Source: Listeria ilorinensis (GTDB taxonomy: Bacteria; Bacillota; Bacilli; Lactobacillales; Listeriaceae). Taken from it: DNA of 64,000 nucleotides. The translations under genes were made by a program, and so were the position numbers. The notes beneath the pieces were generated by a model. The model ran no database searches. It saw only the letters and a program-made list of their open reading frames with translations, and was not told where the DNA came from. The stretch is from the NCBI RefSeq assembly GCF_913566895.1, contig NZ_CAJYCN010000002.1, forward strand, positions 1 through 64,000, read 5' to 3'. Below are positions 18,132 to 27,985 of this stretch, piece after piece. Positions within the stretch are counted from its first letter, which is position 1; the number at the start of each line of letters is the position of its first letter.

Positions 18132-19478
18132 TCATAACATACTCATTTTTGTGAGCAAAGAAGTTAAATCGGCAGCTGGAGAAGGATAGGCAAAAATAAA
18201 GCTTTGCAATTGTTCGGCAGTCCACTTTCCTGCTATCAGCAAGACGAAATAGTTGATCAAAATATCTGCCTCTTCGGAAATTAATTCAACTCCTGCGACT
18301 TGTCCGGTAGCCCTTTCGGTTACAATTTTAGCAAATGCCACCTGTTCATTCGTGCGTCTGTAAGTATACCAACTTCGCATATCCACTTCATTCACATGGA
18401 ATTTATCTGGTTCTTTTTTCGCCTCGATTGCACGAACGCCAATACGAGCCAGTTTAGGGCTTGAAAATACTGCACTTGGAATGTCTGGATAAGTGGTTTG
18501 ATTACTTACTCCTAAAATATGATTAACGACTTGAGCAGCTTCAAAACTGTCCACCGGAGTCAGGGGTGCCCCTTCCGAGTCTGCTACATCCCCACATGCA
18601 TAAATTCCGGGCGCTGCCAGCAGATTCTCATTCACTTGAATGCCCTTTTTTCCAACTTGGATATTCGCTTTTTCAAGATGTAATTTTTCGACATTCGGTG
18701 TGCGTCCGATTGTAGAGAAAACCTGATCCACTTCAAGCGAAAAATCCTTTCCTTGTAATTGATAATTCCCTTTCACTTGTGAGATCTTTGTTACATTTGT
18801 ATCAAAATAAAACCTGACCCCTTCTTCTTGAAGTTTTTCAATAAGGAGAGCGACATGATCTGGATCAAAGTTTTTCAAGGGCTGATCATTATGATGGATA
18901 ATTGCGACATCGCTTCCGGCTGCATTTGCAATAGCAGCAAATTCAAAAGCAATATACCCACCACCAACAAAAGCTATTCGCTTAGGCAAGTGCGACATTT
19001 CTAAGAAATCATCGCTTGTTCGGAAAAATTCTTTCCCTTCAATTGCTAGTAATGCTGGTCGCGCACCAGTCGCTAAAATAATATACTCCGCAGAAAGTCG
19101 ATCGTTCCCTACACATAACGTATCAGATGCGCTAAATGAAGCTGTTCCTTTGAAGACTTCAATTCCTGCCTGCGCAAATTGCTGCTCTCTATCGTGCGGC
19201 ACATTCTCTACAAAAGTTTCTTTGAAGGCCATCAATTTTTCCCAGTCAATTTTAGCAGTTTGTTCAATTCCCTTATGTACGAACCTTTTCGTTAATTGCT
19301 GTGCTTCCATCGCACCAGCTAAGACTTTTTTAGGATCACAACCGCGTAAAACGCAAGTCCCTCCTATTTCTCGTTCTTCAACTATCGCTACACTCTTCCC
19401 TGTTTCACGCAATGAAAAAGCAGCTTGGGTGCCGCTTACGCCACTTCCTACAACAATACAATCGAATTGTAGATCCAT
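18132..19478 (-). CDS. Glutathione reductase-like FAD/NAD(P) disulfide oxidoreductase
   Basis: A 448-residue class I pyridine nucleotide-disulfide reductase. It has the FAD site VVGSGVSGTQAA near residue 10, the redox pair Cys42/Cys47 in GGTCVLRGCDPKK, an NAD(P) site VGGGYIAFEFAA near residue 173, the ATG motif ATGARP, and the C-terminal dimer domain with APLTPVDSFEAAQVV. The redox motif is shifted from the CVNVGCVPKK of true glutathione reductase, so the disulfide substrate is uncertain. It corresponds to lmo1433, annotated as glutathione reductase. The usual C-terminal His-Pro active-site motif is not evident, as it ends in FAYPSPAADL. Confidence 0.82.
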   Translation of the reverse strand: MDLQFDCIVVGSGVSGTQAAFSLRETGKSVAIVEEREIGGTCVLRGCDPKKVLAGAMEAQQLTKRFVHKGIEQTAKIDWEKLMAFKETFVENVPHDREQQFAQAGIEVFKGTASFSASDTLCVGNDRLSAEYIILATGARPALLAIEGKEFFRTSDDFLEMSHLPKRIAFVGGGYIAFEFAAIANAAGSDVAIIHHNDQPLKNFDPDHVALLIEKLQEEGVRFYFDTNVTKISQVKGNYQLQGKDFSLEVDQVFSTIGRTPNVEKLHLEKANIQVGKKGIQVNENLLAAPGIYACGDVADSEGAPLTPVDSFEAAQVVNHILGVSNQTTYPDIPSAVFSSPKLARIGVRAIEAKKEPDKFHVNEVDMRSWYTYRRTNEQVAFAKIVTERATGQVAGVELISEEADILINYFVLLIAGKWTAEQLQSFIFAYPSPAADLTSLLTKMSML

Positions 19479-19537
19479 TTACCTCGCTCCTTTTGCTTTG
19501 ATAGTTGTTCCTTCCCGTTCTCATTTCTTCCAAACAA

Positions 19538-19561
19538 AAAAGCCCTTTAATGAGGACTTTT
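19538..19561 (-). terminator. Terminator of the Lrp-type gene
   Basis: An 8-bp stem (one G-U) with an 8-base loop followed by six U residues on the minus strand, a few bases after the Lrp-type gene. Confidence 0.65.
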
Positions 19562-19567
19562 ATCCGT

Positions 19568-19960
19568 TTATTTGATTTTCCGAACAACGGTATTTACACG
19601 ATACCTACCATACTGAAGTAATGTTTGTAAGAATGTTTCTAACTGATTTATCGATTCATAACGATAGACAACGAGATAACAGCCTTCACCCGTAATTTTC
19701 GCTAATTGTTCAACTGCCTCTTGCCGACTTACTTCTTCTTCAAATGACGTGTAGGCAGTGCTTTGCATAAAAATTGTGATATAAGCTGTTTCTAAATCAC
19801 TTCGCTTGATTGTATAGCTAGTAATTAATCCTTCATCTTCCATCTTTTTGACGCGGGCAGAAACAGCTTGACCAGACAAATGTAATTTTTTCCCAATTTC
19901 TTGAAATGATTGCCGCGCATCTTTCGAAAGCTCTGTCAATATCTGTTGATTAATATCCAA
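19568..19960 (-). CDS. Lrp/AsnC family transcriptional regulator
   Basis: A 130-residue regulator. The N-terminal winged helix (about 1-55) has the family pattern INQQILTELSKDARQSFQEIGKKLHLSGQAVSARVKKMEDEGLI. The C-terminal RAM/ACT-like domain (about 60-130) includes VEQLAKITGEGCYLVV. I chose TTG 19960 because AAGGAAGG is 8-10 bases upstream; longer versions have no ribosome site. It is divergent from the cysteine hydrolase gene, 116 bases away, so it may control that gene and itself. The effector is unknown. Confidence 0.85.
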   Translation of the reverse strand: MDINQQILTELSKDARQSFQEIGKKLHLSGQAVSARVKKMEDEGLITSYTIKRSDLETAYITIFMQSTAYTSFEEEVSRQEAVEQLAKITGEGCYLVVYRYESINQLETFLQTLLQYGRYRVNTVVRKIK

Positions 19961-20076
19961 AAATGATTCCTTCCTTTCAAATTGTAACTTATATGGCCAT
20001 TTCCCATACAATAATCAATGGTTTTTCTGTTTTTTATCTTCTATACTAAAGGTATCAACGAAAGGAGTTAAATTCA

Positions 20077-20580
20077 ATGGCTAATCACGCATTACTTGTA
20101 ATTGACATTCAAAATGATTATTTTTCAGGAGGCAGACACCCACTTGAGAAGCCAGAAGCCGCGCTTTCTCAAAGTTTGCGTGAAATTGATCAGGCGCTAA
20201 AAAAGAACGAACCTGTCATTATTATCCAACACATTCATGCGATAAACGGCCCCTTCTTCCGCTTAGGGACACTTGGTGCGGCCAATCATCCGTTGATTGA
20301 AGCCGTGGCTACTAAAATGGGAACGATTATTTATCTGACAAAATCGAAACGAAATAGTTTTGTCGATACAGATCTAGCAACTATTTTGGAAAGTAGACAT
20401 ATCCAAACGCTCACCCTTTGCGGGATGAAATCAGATTGGTGCATTACGGATACTAGCTTAGCTGCTTTAAAAAAGGGATATCAAGTTAAGGTGGTGAAGG
20501 CAGCTTGCACTTCTCTTTCTGAAGACATTCATAATCAAGCTATCCAAAATCTGGCTGCTCATGGTGTTCAAATTTGCTAA
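20077..20580 (+). CDS. Isochorismatase-like cysteine hydrolase
   Basis: A 167-residue alpha/beta hydrolase of the isochorismatase-like family (PF00857). The catalytic triad is visible as Asp10 (LVIDIQNDY), Lys91 or Lys89 (TKSKRNSF) and Cys122 (GMKSDWCITDTS). Members include nicotinamidases and other amidases; the variable lid does not show which here, and the nicotinamidase metal ligands are not obvious. AAAGGAG precedes the ATG. It lies opposite the Lrp-type regulator. Confidence 0.85.
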   Translation: MANHALLVIDIQNDYFSGGRHPLEKPEAALSQSLREIDQALKKNEPVIIIQHIHAINGPFFRLGTLGAANHPLIEAVATKMGTIIYLTKSKRNSFVDTDLATILESRHIQTLTLCGMKSDWCITDTSLAALKKGYQVKVVKAACTSLSEDIHNQAIQNLAAHGVQIC

Positions 20581-20581
20581 A

Positions 20582-20611
20582 AAATCCTCCCCCTTAAATA
20601 GGAGAGGATTT
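20582..20611 (-). terminator. Terminator of rnjB
   Basis: An 8-bp stem AAATCCTC/GAGGATTT followed on the minus strand by a U-run, just after rnjB. It may also slow plus-strand transcription leaving the cysteine hydrolase gene. Confidence 0.7.
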
Positions 20612-20619
20612 CTAGTATT

Positions 20620-22287
20620 CTAGATTTCCATAATGATCGGTAAAATCATCGGACGGCGTTTTGTTTGCTCGAACAAATAACGATTAAGTTGGTCACGAAT
20701 ATCCTGCTTTAATTTCGACCATTCAAATTCACTATCTTCCAGATTTTTTTCGACAATTTTTGTCACCACTTTAGCAGATTCTTCAATTAGATGCTCAGAT
20801 TCACGCACATAAATGAAACCACGCGAAATCATCTCAGGTCCAGAGATGATTTTTTTGCGTTTGCGATCAAGGGTAACCACTACGATGAAGATTCCGTCTT
20901 CGGATAATAATTTCCGATCTCGCAACACGATATTCCCGACATCTCCAACACCAAGGCCGTCAATCAGCGTGTTTCCAGAATAAACACGATTACCAGCTGT
21001 CATTTTACCGTTTTTGTATTCCACAACATCCCCTTTGCTAATGACAAAAACATTTGTTTTAGGAATGCCGACTTCATTCGCCAATTTCGCATGACTGATA
21101 AGCATACGGTATTCTCCATGAACAGGAATAAAGTAAGTTGGGCGTAATAAGTTCATCATCAGTTTCAGATCATCCTGACTGGCATGACCTGAAATAAACA
21201 GATTACGACTCATGGTGAGCACTTTTGCTCCTGCTCGGTAAAGCATATCAATCGTTTTAGCCATCATTGTTTCAAGAGATGGACTTGGCGTCGTTGTAAT
21301 ATAGACGGTATCACCGATTTTAATATTGATTTGCGGATGGCTGCCTTTCGCCATTTGCTGCAGTGATTGAATCGGTTCACCTAAATGACCGGTTTCAATA
21401 ATCGTAATTTCATTGTCATCATATTTTTTCATTTCTTTAAATGGAATGATCAATTCTTCTTCCATTTTCAATTTATCTAGATCGCGTGCAATATCCACTA
21501 CACGCTCTAGCTCCTTGCCGACAATCACTACTTTACGGCCTGCTCGTTCGGATGCATCTAGTACTTGCTGAACACGAATCAAATTAGACGCTACACAAGC
21601 CACGATAATGCGCCCGTTTGCAGAGCGGAAGGCATGCCGAATTTCTTCAGCAATCAAGCGATCACTAGATGTTGCCCCAGGATGTTCGGCTTCTGAACTA
21701 TCAGATAGGAGTGCTAAAACGCCTCGTTCGCCAATTTCAGAAATCGCACTAAGATCTGTTTGATAGCCATCACTAGCCGACTGGTCAAACTTGAAGTCAC
21801 CTGTATAAACGATTGCACCTTCACTAGTTTCCAGAACGATACCTACTGAATCTGGAATCGTATGTGTGGTTTGGAAAAAGCGAACATCAATTTTGCGGAA
21901 GGAAAGTACACTCTCGTCGTCCACCACATGGAAATTTTTGAAACGCAATTTACGCTGCTCACGGACAGCTGCTCGTGCTAAGGCAATTGTTAGTTCTGTT
22001 CCATAAACAGGCGCCTTTACTTTTTGCAGCAAATATGGCAGTGCGCCGATTGCATCTTCATGACCATGGGATAAGAAGATTGCCCGCACACGTTCTTTAT
22101 TTTCTTCTAAATACTTAAAGTCTGGAATTACCACATCAATACCGAGCAGTTCATCTTCTGGAAACATCAACCCAGCATCTAAAATGTAGATATCTTCATC
22201 AACTTCAACAAGATACATGTTCTTGCCGCTTTCATCCACCCCGCCAAGCGAGATAATTTTAATTTGTTTTGCTTTTTTTACAGTCAA
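20620..22287 (-). CDS. rnjB: Ribonuclease J2
   Basis: A 555-residue metallo-beta-lactamase/beta-CASP RNase that acts with RNase J1 in mRNA decay and rRNA maturation. The metal-binding motif reads LSHGHEDAIGA; the last His of the HxHxDH motif of J1 is Ala, which is the hallmark of the weakly active partner J2. The beta-CASP region (about 210-350) and the C-terminal domain are present, with HASQDDLKLMM and PVHGEYRML. It starts 14 bases after dapA, the same arrangement as in Bacillus (asd-dapG-dapA-rnj). Confidence 0.93.
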   Translation of the reverse strand: MTVKKAKQIKIISLGGVDESGKNMYLVEVDEDIYILDAGLMFPEDELLGIDVVIPDFKYLEENKERVRAIFLSHGHEDAIGALPYLLQKVKAPVYGTELTIALARAAVREQRKLRFKNFHVVDDESVLSFRKIDVRFFQTTHTIPDSVGIVLETSEGAIVYTGDFKFDQSASDGYQTDLSAISEIGERGVLALLSDSSEAEHPGATSSDRLIAEEIRHAFRSANGRIIVACVASNLIRVQQVLDASERAGRKVVIVGKELERVVDIARDLDKLKMEEELIIPFKEMKKYDDNEITIIETGHLGEPIQSLQQMAKGSHPQINIKIGDTVYITTTPSPSLETMMAKTIDMLYRAGAKVLTMSRNLFISGHASQDDLKLMMNLLRPTYFIPVHGEYRMLISHAKLANEVGIPKTNVFVISKGDVVEYKNGKMTAGNRVYSGNTLIDGLGVGDVGNIVLRDRKLLSEDGIFIVVVTLDRKRKKIISGPEMISRGFIYVRESEHLIEESAKVVTKIVEKNLEDSEFEWSKLKQDIRDQLNRYLFEQTKRRPMILPIIMEI

Positions 22288-22301
22288 AGCAGAAACCTCC
22301 T

Positions 22302-23177
22302 TTAGCGATTTTTATAAATCGCTTCTAATTTTTGGCCCTGCTCTTCGTTCAAATCAACGAGCGGCAGACGGACAGATCCCACATCAATTCCAAGTTGATT
22401 GAGCAGATATTTCGTAGGTGCAGGATTGGGTGCAGCAAACAATTCTTGCATGAGCGGTAGTAATTCTTGATGGATACGCGCTGCCTTCTCCACGTCACCC
22501 CTGCAGAAAGATTGAATCATTTCCTGCATTTCATTTCCAGCCACGTGACTTGTCACAGAGATTACTCCATGCCCGCCAACTGCTAGAATTGGGAGCGTTA
22601 AACTATCATCACCGCTATAGACTAGAAAATCGTCTGCTGTTTGGTGAATAATTTTCGTGATATTTTCAAGATTACCGCTGGATTCTTTTACGCCAATAAT
22701 ATTCTCGTTTTGAGCGAGGGTTACAATTGTTTCTGGTGTAATATTTACACCCGTGCGCCCTGGAATATTGTAAATGATAACCGGTAAAGGCGATGCTTCA
22801 GCCACAGCCTCAAAATGAGCTTGAATGCCTGTTTGGCTGGGCTTGTTGTAGTATGGTGTCACAACTAAAACTGCATCAATCCCTGCCATTTCACCCACTT
22901 CTTTGGTAAAAGAAATCGTATCGGCTGTGCTATTCGAACCAGTACCCGCAATGATCTTTGCACGGCCCTGGTTTGCTTCCACAACCAAACGGAATAATTT
23001 CATTTTTTCATCATGTGATAATGTAGGTGATTCACCTGTTGTTCCCGCAACAACAAGTGCATCTGATCCGTTTTCAATCAAGTGATTCACCAATCTGTGG
23101 ACGCGTTTTTTACAAACACAATTTTTTTCGGGATGAAACGGGGTGACCATCGCTGTAATGACATGCCCAAAATCCAT
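22302..23177 (-). CDS. dapA: 4-hydroxy-tetrahydrodipicolinate synthase
   Basis: DapA condenses pyruvate with aspartate semialdehyde in lysine and meso-diaminopimelate synthesis, which supplies peptidoglycan. The 291-residue TIM barrel has GTTGESPTLSHDEK near residue 45, the Tyr-bearing VVTPYYNKPSQ near 107, the pyruvate Schiff-base Lys in IIGVKESSGN near 162, and the YSGDD loop. It starts 13 bases after dapG. Confidence 0.95.
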   Translation of the reverse strand: MDFGHVITAMVTPFHPEKNCVCKKRVHRLVNHLIENGSDALVVAGTTGESPTLSHDEKMKLFRLVVEANQGRAKIIAGTGSNSTADTISFTKEVGEMAGIDAVLVVTPYYNKPSQTGIQAHFEAVAEASPLPVIIYNIPGRTGVNITPETIVTLAQNENIIGVKESSGNLENITKIIHQTADDFLVYSGDDSLTLPILAVGGHGVISVTSHVAGNEMQEMIQSFCRGDVEKAARIHQELLPLMQELFAAPNPAPTKYLLNQLGIDVGSVRLPLVDLNEEQGQKLEAIYKNR

Positions 23178-23190
23178 GTTTTTTCCTCCT

Positions 23191-24402
23191 TCAATCTGTT
23201 GCTAAACAAAATGTATCATGCAGTGCATTCACTGCTTTTCTCAAATCTTCTTCCTGTACAAGAACCCAGATCGTCGTGTGGCTGTCTGCTGACTGCAGAA
23301 TCGCGATCTTTTCACGCGAAAGCGCACTGACGATTTTGGATGTAACGCCTGGTACGCCTGTAATGCCTGCGCCCACAATTGCCACTTTTGCACAGTGATC
23401 TTGATACTGAACCTTAAATTGCTTTTCTTCAAGTAATGTCAAAACGAATTCTTTCTTTTCTTCTGGTACAGTAAAAACAATGCTGTTAGTGGTAATATTG
23501 ATAAAATCTAGACTAATGCCTGCATCTGCCAACACAGCAAAAGCCCGCTCCTGTGCCTGAGCATTCTCTGCAGCTACATAAATCTGAGACAACCGTGTCA
23601 CATGAGCAATACCGGTTACAAGTCGTTCATGGACGTCAAAATGACTGTATTCATCCGTCATCGCTGACACCAGTGTGCCTTCTCCGTCTAGATAGGTGGA
23701 ACGAATACGCAAAGGAATCTTAGCTTTCATCGCAATTTCAACTGCACGTGGATGGATTACTTTTGCCCCTTGATAAGCCATATTGCTAACCTCATTATAG
23801 CTCACTCTTGGCAAACTTCGCGCATGTTCTACAATCCGCGGATCAGCGGTCATCATGCCGTCCACGTCTGTAAAAATATCGATATACTCAGCTTGGACTG
23901 CCACTCCTAATGCCGCTGCCGTGGTATCACTGCCACCTCGCCCAAGTGTCGTTGTATCACCATTTGGCGCTGCGCCTTGAAAGCCAGCTACAACCACCAC
24001 ATCATATTCGACAAATAGCCTCATTAAACGACTTGGATCTACTTCTGTAATTTTAGCATTTAAGTGATCATCAGTTGTCTCAATGCCTGCCTGAGCGCCA
24101 GAAATAGACGTTGCCTGAATACCTGACTCAAGCAGCATATTTGTAAATACTGCCGCTGAAATCGTTTCTCCAACTGAGACCAGCATATCTTGTTCCCGAG
24201 CGCTCAGTCTAGTTTCTTGAGATCCGATGAGTTGTAAAAGCGTATCTGTCGCATAGGGATCGCCAAAACGTCCGATCGCGGACACGACGACCACCACTTT
24301 ATAGCCTTCTTCTAATGACTTTTGAATATGACCAAATGCCATTTGTCTCGTCTCTTCACTTTGCACGGAAGTTCCTCCGAATTTTTGGACGATTAATTTC
24401 AT
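23191..24402 (-). CDS. dapG: Aspartokinase I
   Basis: A 403-residue aspartate kinase, first step of the aspartate family pathway. It has the KFGGTSV signature at residues 7-13, TTLGRGGSDTTA near residue 153, and two C-terminal ACT domains (about 265-400) for feedback control. Length and neighbours (asd before, dapA after) match the B. subtilis diaminopimelate-inhibited isoenzyme DapG rather than LysC; the allosteric ligand is inference. Confidence 0.9.
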   Translation of the reverse strand: MKLIVQKFGGTSVQSEETRQMAFGHIQKSLEEGYKVVVVVSAIGRFGDPYATDTLLQLIGSQETRLSAREQDMLVSVGETISAAVFTNMLLESGIQATSISGAQAGIETTDDHLNAKITEVDPSRLMRLFVEYDVVVVAGFQGAAPNGDTTTLGRGGSDTTAAALGVAVQAEYIDIFTDVDGMMTADPRIVEHARSLPRVSYNEVSNMAYQGAKVIHPRAVEIAMKAKIPLRIRSTYLDGEGTLVSAMTDEYSHFDVHERLVTGIAHVTRLSQIYVAAENAQAQERAFAVLADAGISLDFINITTNSIVFTVPEEKKEFVLTLLEEKQFKVQYQDHCAKVAIVGAGITGVPGVTSKIVSALSREKIAILQSADSHTTIWVLVQEEDLRKAVNALHDTFCLATD

Positions 24403-24422
24403 GATTACACCTCAAATATTTC

Positions 24423-25463
24423 TTAAATAATTCCTTGTTTAATCAGGCTTTCCGCAATTTGGATTGAATTCCAAGCTGCCCCTTTTAGGAGATTATCTGA
24501 AACAATCCAAAGATGGAACCCTTTTGGATTGTCTAAATCTGCACGGATCCGGCCAACAAAGACTTCTTTTTTTCCTGCTGCTTCACTGGCCTGCGGATAG
24601 ATTTGGTTCGCTGGATCATCCTGCAAAACCACTCCCGGCGCATCTTTTAATGCTGCACGAATTTGATCTGAACTAATGCCACTTTCTTCGATTTCGATAT
24701 ATACTGATTCGGAGTGTCCGCTTACGACTGGGATACGAACGCATGTTGCCGCAACTTGAATTGTGTCGTCTTCCATGATTTTCTTTGTCTCATTCACCAT
24801 CTTCATTTCTTCATACGTATAATCATTTTCTGTGAAGACGTCAATCTGAGGAAGTGCATTGAATGCGATCTGATAATGCTTCTTGTCACCTTTAACTGGC
24901 ATTACTTGCGGAGTAAAAGATTCATCATTTAAAATAGCTTGAGACTGTTCATTTAATTCATTAATCGCACTCACACCAGATCCTGAAACTGCCTGATAGG
25001 TAGAAACAATCACTCGTTTCAAACCGAATGCTTTTCTGATTGGTTCAAGTGCTGCGACCATCTGAATCGTGGAACAGTTCGGATTGGCAATAATACCATG
25101 ATGCGTTTTTAACGCATGTTCATTCACTTCGGGTACAACAAGCGGTACATCTTTCGCCATTCGGAAGGCACTCGTATTGTCAATGACAACAGCACCTCTT
25201 TCAGCCGCTTGAGGAGCAAGCTGTTTAGAAACGGAGCCACCTGCACTGAACAAAGCAATGTCGATACCATCAAAGCTTTCGGGTTTGGCTTCTTGTATCG
25301 TAATTTCCTCACCTTTAAAAGTAAGCTTCTTACCTGCTGACCGAGCAGATGAAAGAAATGTTACTTGCTTTATTTCAATTGCCGCCTTTTCAAGTAGTTG
25401 AATCATTTGCGTACCAACTGCACCAGTGGCACCAACAACTGCGACATGATAGCTTTTCGTCAT
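24423..25463 (-). CDS. asd: Aspartate-semialdehyde dehydrogenase
   Basis: Asd reduces aspartyl phosphate to aspartate semialdehyde with NADPH. The 346-residue protein has the nucleotide site [12 protein letters not shown], the active-site Cys in [11 protein letters not shown] near residue 128, and [11 protein letters not shown]; the catalytic His lies in VSGHSESV. The ATG at 25463 follows AGGAGGAGTAAC; the frame is open further upstream without a ribosome site. It heads the asd-dapG-dapA-rnjB cluster. I see no lysine riboswitch in its leader. Confidence 0.94.
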   Translation of the reverse strand: MTKSYHVAVVGATGAVGTQMIQLLEKAAIEIKQVTFLSSARSAGKKLTFKGEEITIQEAKPESFDGIDIALFSAGGSVSKQLAPQAAERGAVVIDNTSAFRMAKDVPLVVPEVNEHALKTHHGIIANPNCSTIQMVAALEPIRKAFGLKRVIVSTYQAVSGSGVSAINELNEQSQAILNDESFTPQVMPVKGDKKHYQIAFNALPQIDVFTENDYTYEEMKMVNETKKIMEDDTIQVAATCVRIPVVSGHSESVYIEIEESGISSDQIRAALKDAPGVVLQDDPANQIYPQASEAAGKKEVFVGRIRADLDNPKGFHLWIVSDNLLKGAAWNSIQIAESLIKQGII

Positions 25464-25610
25464 TGTTACTCCTCCTTCTTGAATTTCTTTCTCATTTAAG
25501 AAATTTACACTGCCTTTATCATACCACAAAATACTTGTATTCGCAGTCGTTTGGTTAGAATTTTTGTGAAAAAGTCGAAATCTTGCTTCATTTTTTCTAT
25601 TGCGTGAAAA

Positions 25611-25642
25611 ACGGCAGCTCCTTTGGTGTAGGAGACTGCCGT
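25611..25642 (-). terminator. Terminator of the PBP gene
   Basis: An 11-bp stem (ACGGCAG plus CTCC pairing, one bulge) followed by five U residues on the minus strand, directly after the PBP stop. Confidence 0.8.
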
Positions 25643-25646
25643 CTGG

Positions 25647-27824
25647 TTATTTATTTTCTGCTTTTGCTTTTGCCTGTGCTTCCGTCACTTTGTCTTTATT
25701 ATTGATTGGTTGATTGACATTCGAAGTGTCTTTATTTTCTTTCGCACGCTTTTGTTTCAATTCAAAGTATTTATCAAAAACTTCTTTCGAAATGCTCATA
25801 TTGATCTTGCTATCTGTATAACCATCCCCATCACGATATTCCCAAGGAACGACCACCGCAATAGCAATTTCCGGTTTATCCGTTGGTGCATATCCGACAA
25901 AGGTTGTATTCCAAACAGGTGCCATCTTGCTGCTTTCTTTTGGACCATCATAAAAGCCTTGCGCTGTTCCAGTCTTGCCCGCGACATCATAGCCTTCTGT
26001 GGTAAAGACTGTACGAGCGGTACCGTTCGACCCATGAGTTACTTTATAGAATCCTTGTTTGACAAGGTCAATCTCACTGTCTGTAGCACCGACTTTATTT
26101 AAAACTTTTGGTTTGGAACTTGTGGCTATCGTGCCGACCGTATCTCCAACACTGCTTGGGTTACGAATCTCTTTGACCATCGTTGGCGCGATTCGCGAAC
26201 CACCATTGGCAATAGTAGAAACATATTGTGCCATTTGGAGTGTTGTATAGGGATCATACTGGCCGATTGCAAAGTCAAGAATCTTACCAATCGTATCATC
26301 TGTACTTGGATAAGCGCCTCGTTCGCCTGGTAAATCAATGCCAGTTTTTACACCAAGACCAAACTGATTGTAATAGTAACGCATCTTATCAAATGTGTCG
26401 AGTGGCGCATTCAGCGGACCATGTGGCACGTAGTTTGCACCGCCCATTTTCATGGCAGTCTGATACATGTAAGAGTTGGAAGAAATTTCTAATGCCCCCA
26501 CTGTATCAAGCGCGCGATTGCCTGCACCTGTCCGGTTAAACCAAGAACTTTTTGTCGGTGTGCCTTTCAGATAAATCGGCTGGTCGACAAAAACTTGATC
26601 ATCTGAGATGGAACCGCTCATCATCCCACCGAGTACAGTCGCTCCTTTTACTGCAGAGCCCATATTGTAAGCTGTGGTAAAATTTCCCAAGGCAAAGTCA
26701 TCAAACCCGCCCTCATCGTTCAGTTGCTGACCGGAAAGCGCCAATACTTGTCCACTGTAAGGATCCATTGCTACTACAAATGCCCGGTCCAAAAGATCGG
26801 ATCCGCCATAGCCTTTCCCTTTTTTGATATTATTTTTTATGATTTCGTCGACCGCTTGTTGGAACTCCACATCAATCGATAGGACTAAATCTTTTCCCTT
26901 AGAGCCTTCATATTTTTGAACTGTTTCAATAATATTGCCTTGCTGATCCAGTACACTTTCAGATTTAGATTTTTGACCAGCAAGTACACTTTCGTACTGT
27001 TCTTCTAGATAGCTTTTCCCTACACGATCATTCCGGCTGTAACCTTGTGACAGGTAATAGTCGGCTTTTTCTTTGGGAAGACCTTCTTTGGCTGATGAAA
27101 CAGAACCTAGCACCGAGCGGAGTGTCTGATCATATGTGTAGAAACGATTCCAGTCGGTTGTTGTATCAACGCCTGGAAGTTCCTCCATATTTTCGCTGAC
27201 TCGAGCAATCTCTTCATCTGTGACATCTTTATTTTTAACAGTTGATTCTGTCATGGCATAGCCTGTGGTCATTTTTTTGAAAATCGTTGCAACTTTCATG
27301 TCATTATCATTTAGTGTTTTTAGATCTGCATCTGTTACTTTTTCGACTTGTTTTTTATACGCAGCCGAAGCATCAAGCTGTTGTTCCTTTTCAGAAAGTC
27401 TGCTCAGTGACTCTTGTTCATGCGTTAAAATCCAATAATCCTGTAGATCACGTTCCGTCAATTTTTCTGGCTCAACTGTGATCAGGTTATTGAGTTTTTG
27501 AGCAACTTGCAGTGTTTCAGAAGTTGGTGTCTGCTGACTTCTCGTGTAGGTGATTGAATTGACAGCTGTATTCCCAACTAGTAGATTATAGTTTCGGTCA
27601 TAAATAACGCCACGCGGCATGTTTTTCGTTACTTCTACATTATCCGTCTCTTCCAACTGACGCTTATAGGTGTCCCCCTGAACAATTTGAACGACACCCA
27701 GCCTCAAAATTAGGATGGAAAATAAAATAAAGATGGCGAAGAAAAGCACGTTGAGGCGAAGCGGAATAATCGCTTGTTTCTTTTTTTTATTCTCTCTTTT
27801 TTTCTTTCTAAAATTTAGTTTCAC
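25647..27824 (-). CDS. Class B penicillin-binding protein (lmo1438-like)
   Basis: A 725-residue monofunctional transpeptidase. It has a basic cytoplasmic tail, one membrane anchor (about 25-48), a dimerisation/pedestal domain, and a C-terminal transpeptidase domain with the catalytic Ser390 in GSAVKGAT, SSN in EISSNSYMY, and KTG in VAGKTGTAQG. The C-terminal tail is Lys-rich. It resembles the B. subtilis PbpA/PbpH elongation enzymes and the Listeria protein I recall as PBPB1. I prefer GTG 27824 (10 bases from GAAAGGG) over TTG 27830. It is transcribed alone, between two terminators. Confidence 0.9.
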   Translation of the reverse strand: MKLNFRKKKRENKKKKQAIIPLRLNVLFFAIFILFSILILRLGVVQIVQGDTYKRQLEETDNVEVTKNMPRGVIYDRNYNLLVGNTAVNSITYTRSQQTPTSETLQVAQKLNNLITVEPEKLTERDLQDYWILTHEQESLSRLSEKEQQLDASAAYKKQVEKVTDADLKTLNDNDMKVATIFKKMTTGYAMTESTVKNKDVTDEEIARVSENMEELPGVDTTTDWNRFYTYDQTLRSVLGSVSSAKEGLPKEKADYYLSQGYSRNDRVGKSYLEEQYESVLAGQKSKSESVLDQQGNIIETVQKYEGSKGKDLVLSIDVEFQQAVDEIIKNNIKKGKGYGGSDLLDRAFVVAMDPYSGQVLALSGQQLNDEGGFDDFALGNFTTAYNMGSAVKGATVLGGMMSGSISDDQVFVDQPIYLKGTPTKSSWFNRTGAGNRALDTVGALEISSNSYMYQTAMKMGGANYVPHGPLNAPLDTFDKMRYYYNQFGLGVKTGIDLPGERGAYPSTDDTIGKILDFAIGQYDPYTTLQMAQYVSTIANGGSRIAPTMVKEIRNPSSVGDTVGTIATSSKPKVLNKVGATDSEIDLVKQGFYKVTHGSNGTARTVFTTEGYDVAGKTGTAQGFYDGPKESSKMAPVWNTTFVGYAPTDKPEIAIAVVVPWEYRDGDGYTDSKINMSISKEVFDKYFELKQKRAKENKDTSNVNQPINNKDKVTEAQAKAKAENK

Positions 27825-27949
27825 ACACAACGAACCCTTTCTTTAGTTTGCTCCTTCCTATTGTAGCTGAAATTAGTGTGTATTTCCACCGTTTAAAGAG
27901 AAGAATTTTCACTAGAAGTTTAAGAAATAGTAAAGAATCAAAAAAAATC

Positions 27950-27973
27950 TGCCTCTCCAATGAAAGGCAGACT
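27950..27973 (-). terminator. Terminator of sodA
   Basis: A 7-bp GC-rich stem (27950-27956 with 27967-27973) followed by eight U residues on the minus strand, 12 bases after sodA. Confidence 0.8.
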
Positions 27974-27985
27974 TCAAATTTTCAA

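Noticed and set aside
25464-25610. Lysine riboswitch upstream of asd
   Set aside because: I looked for the L-box conserved blocks and saw none; the leader is short.
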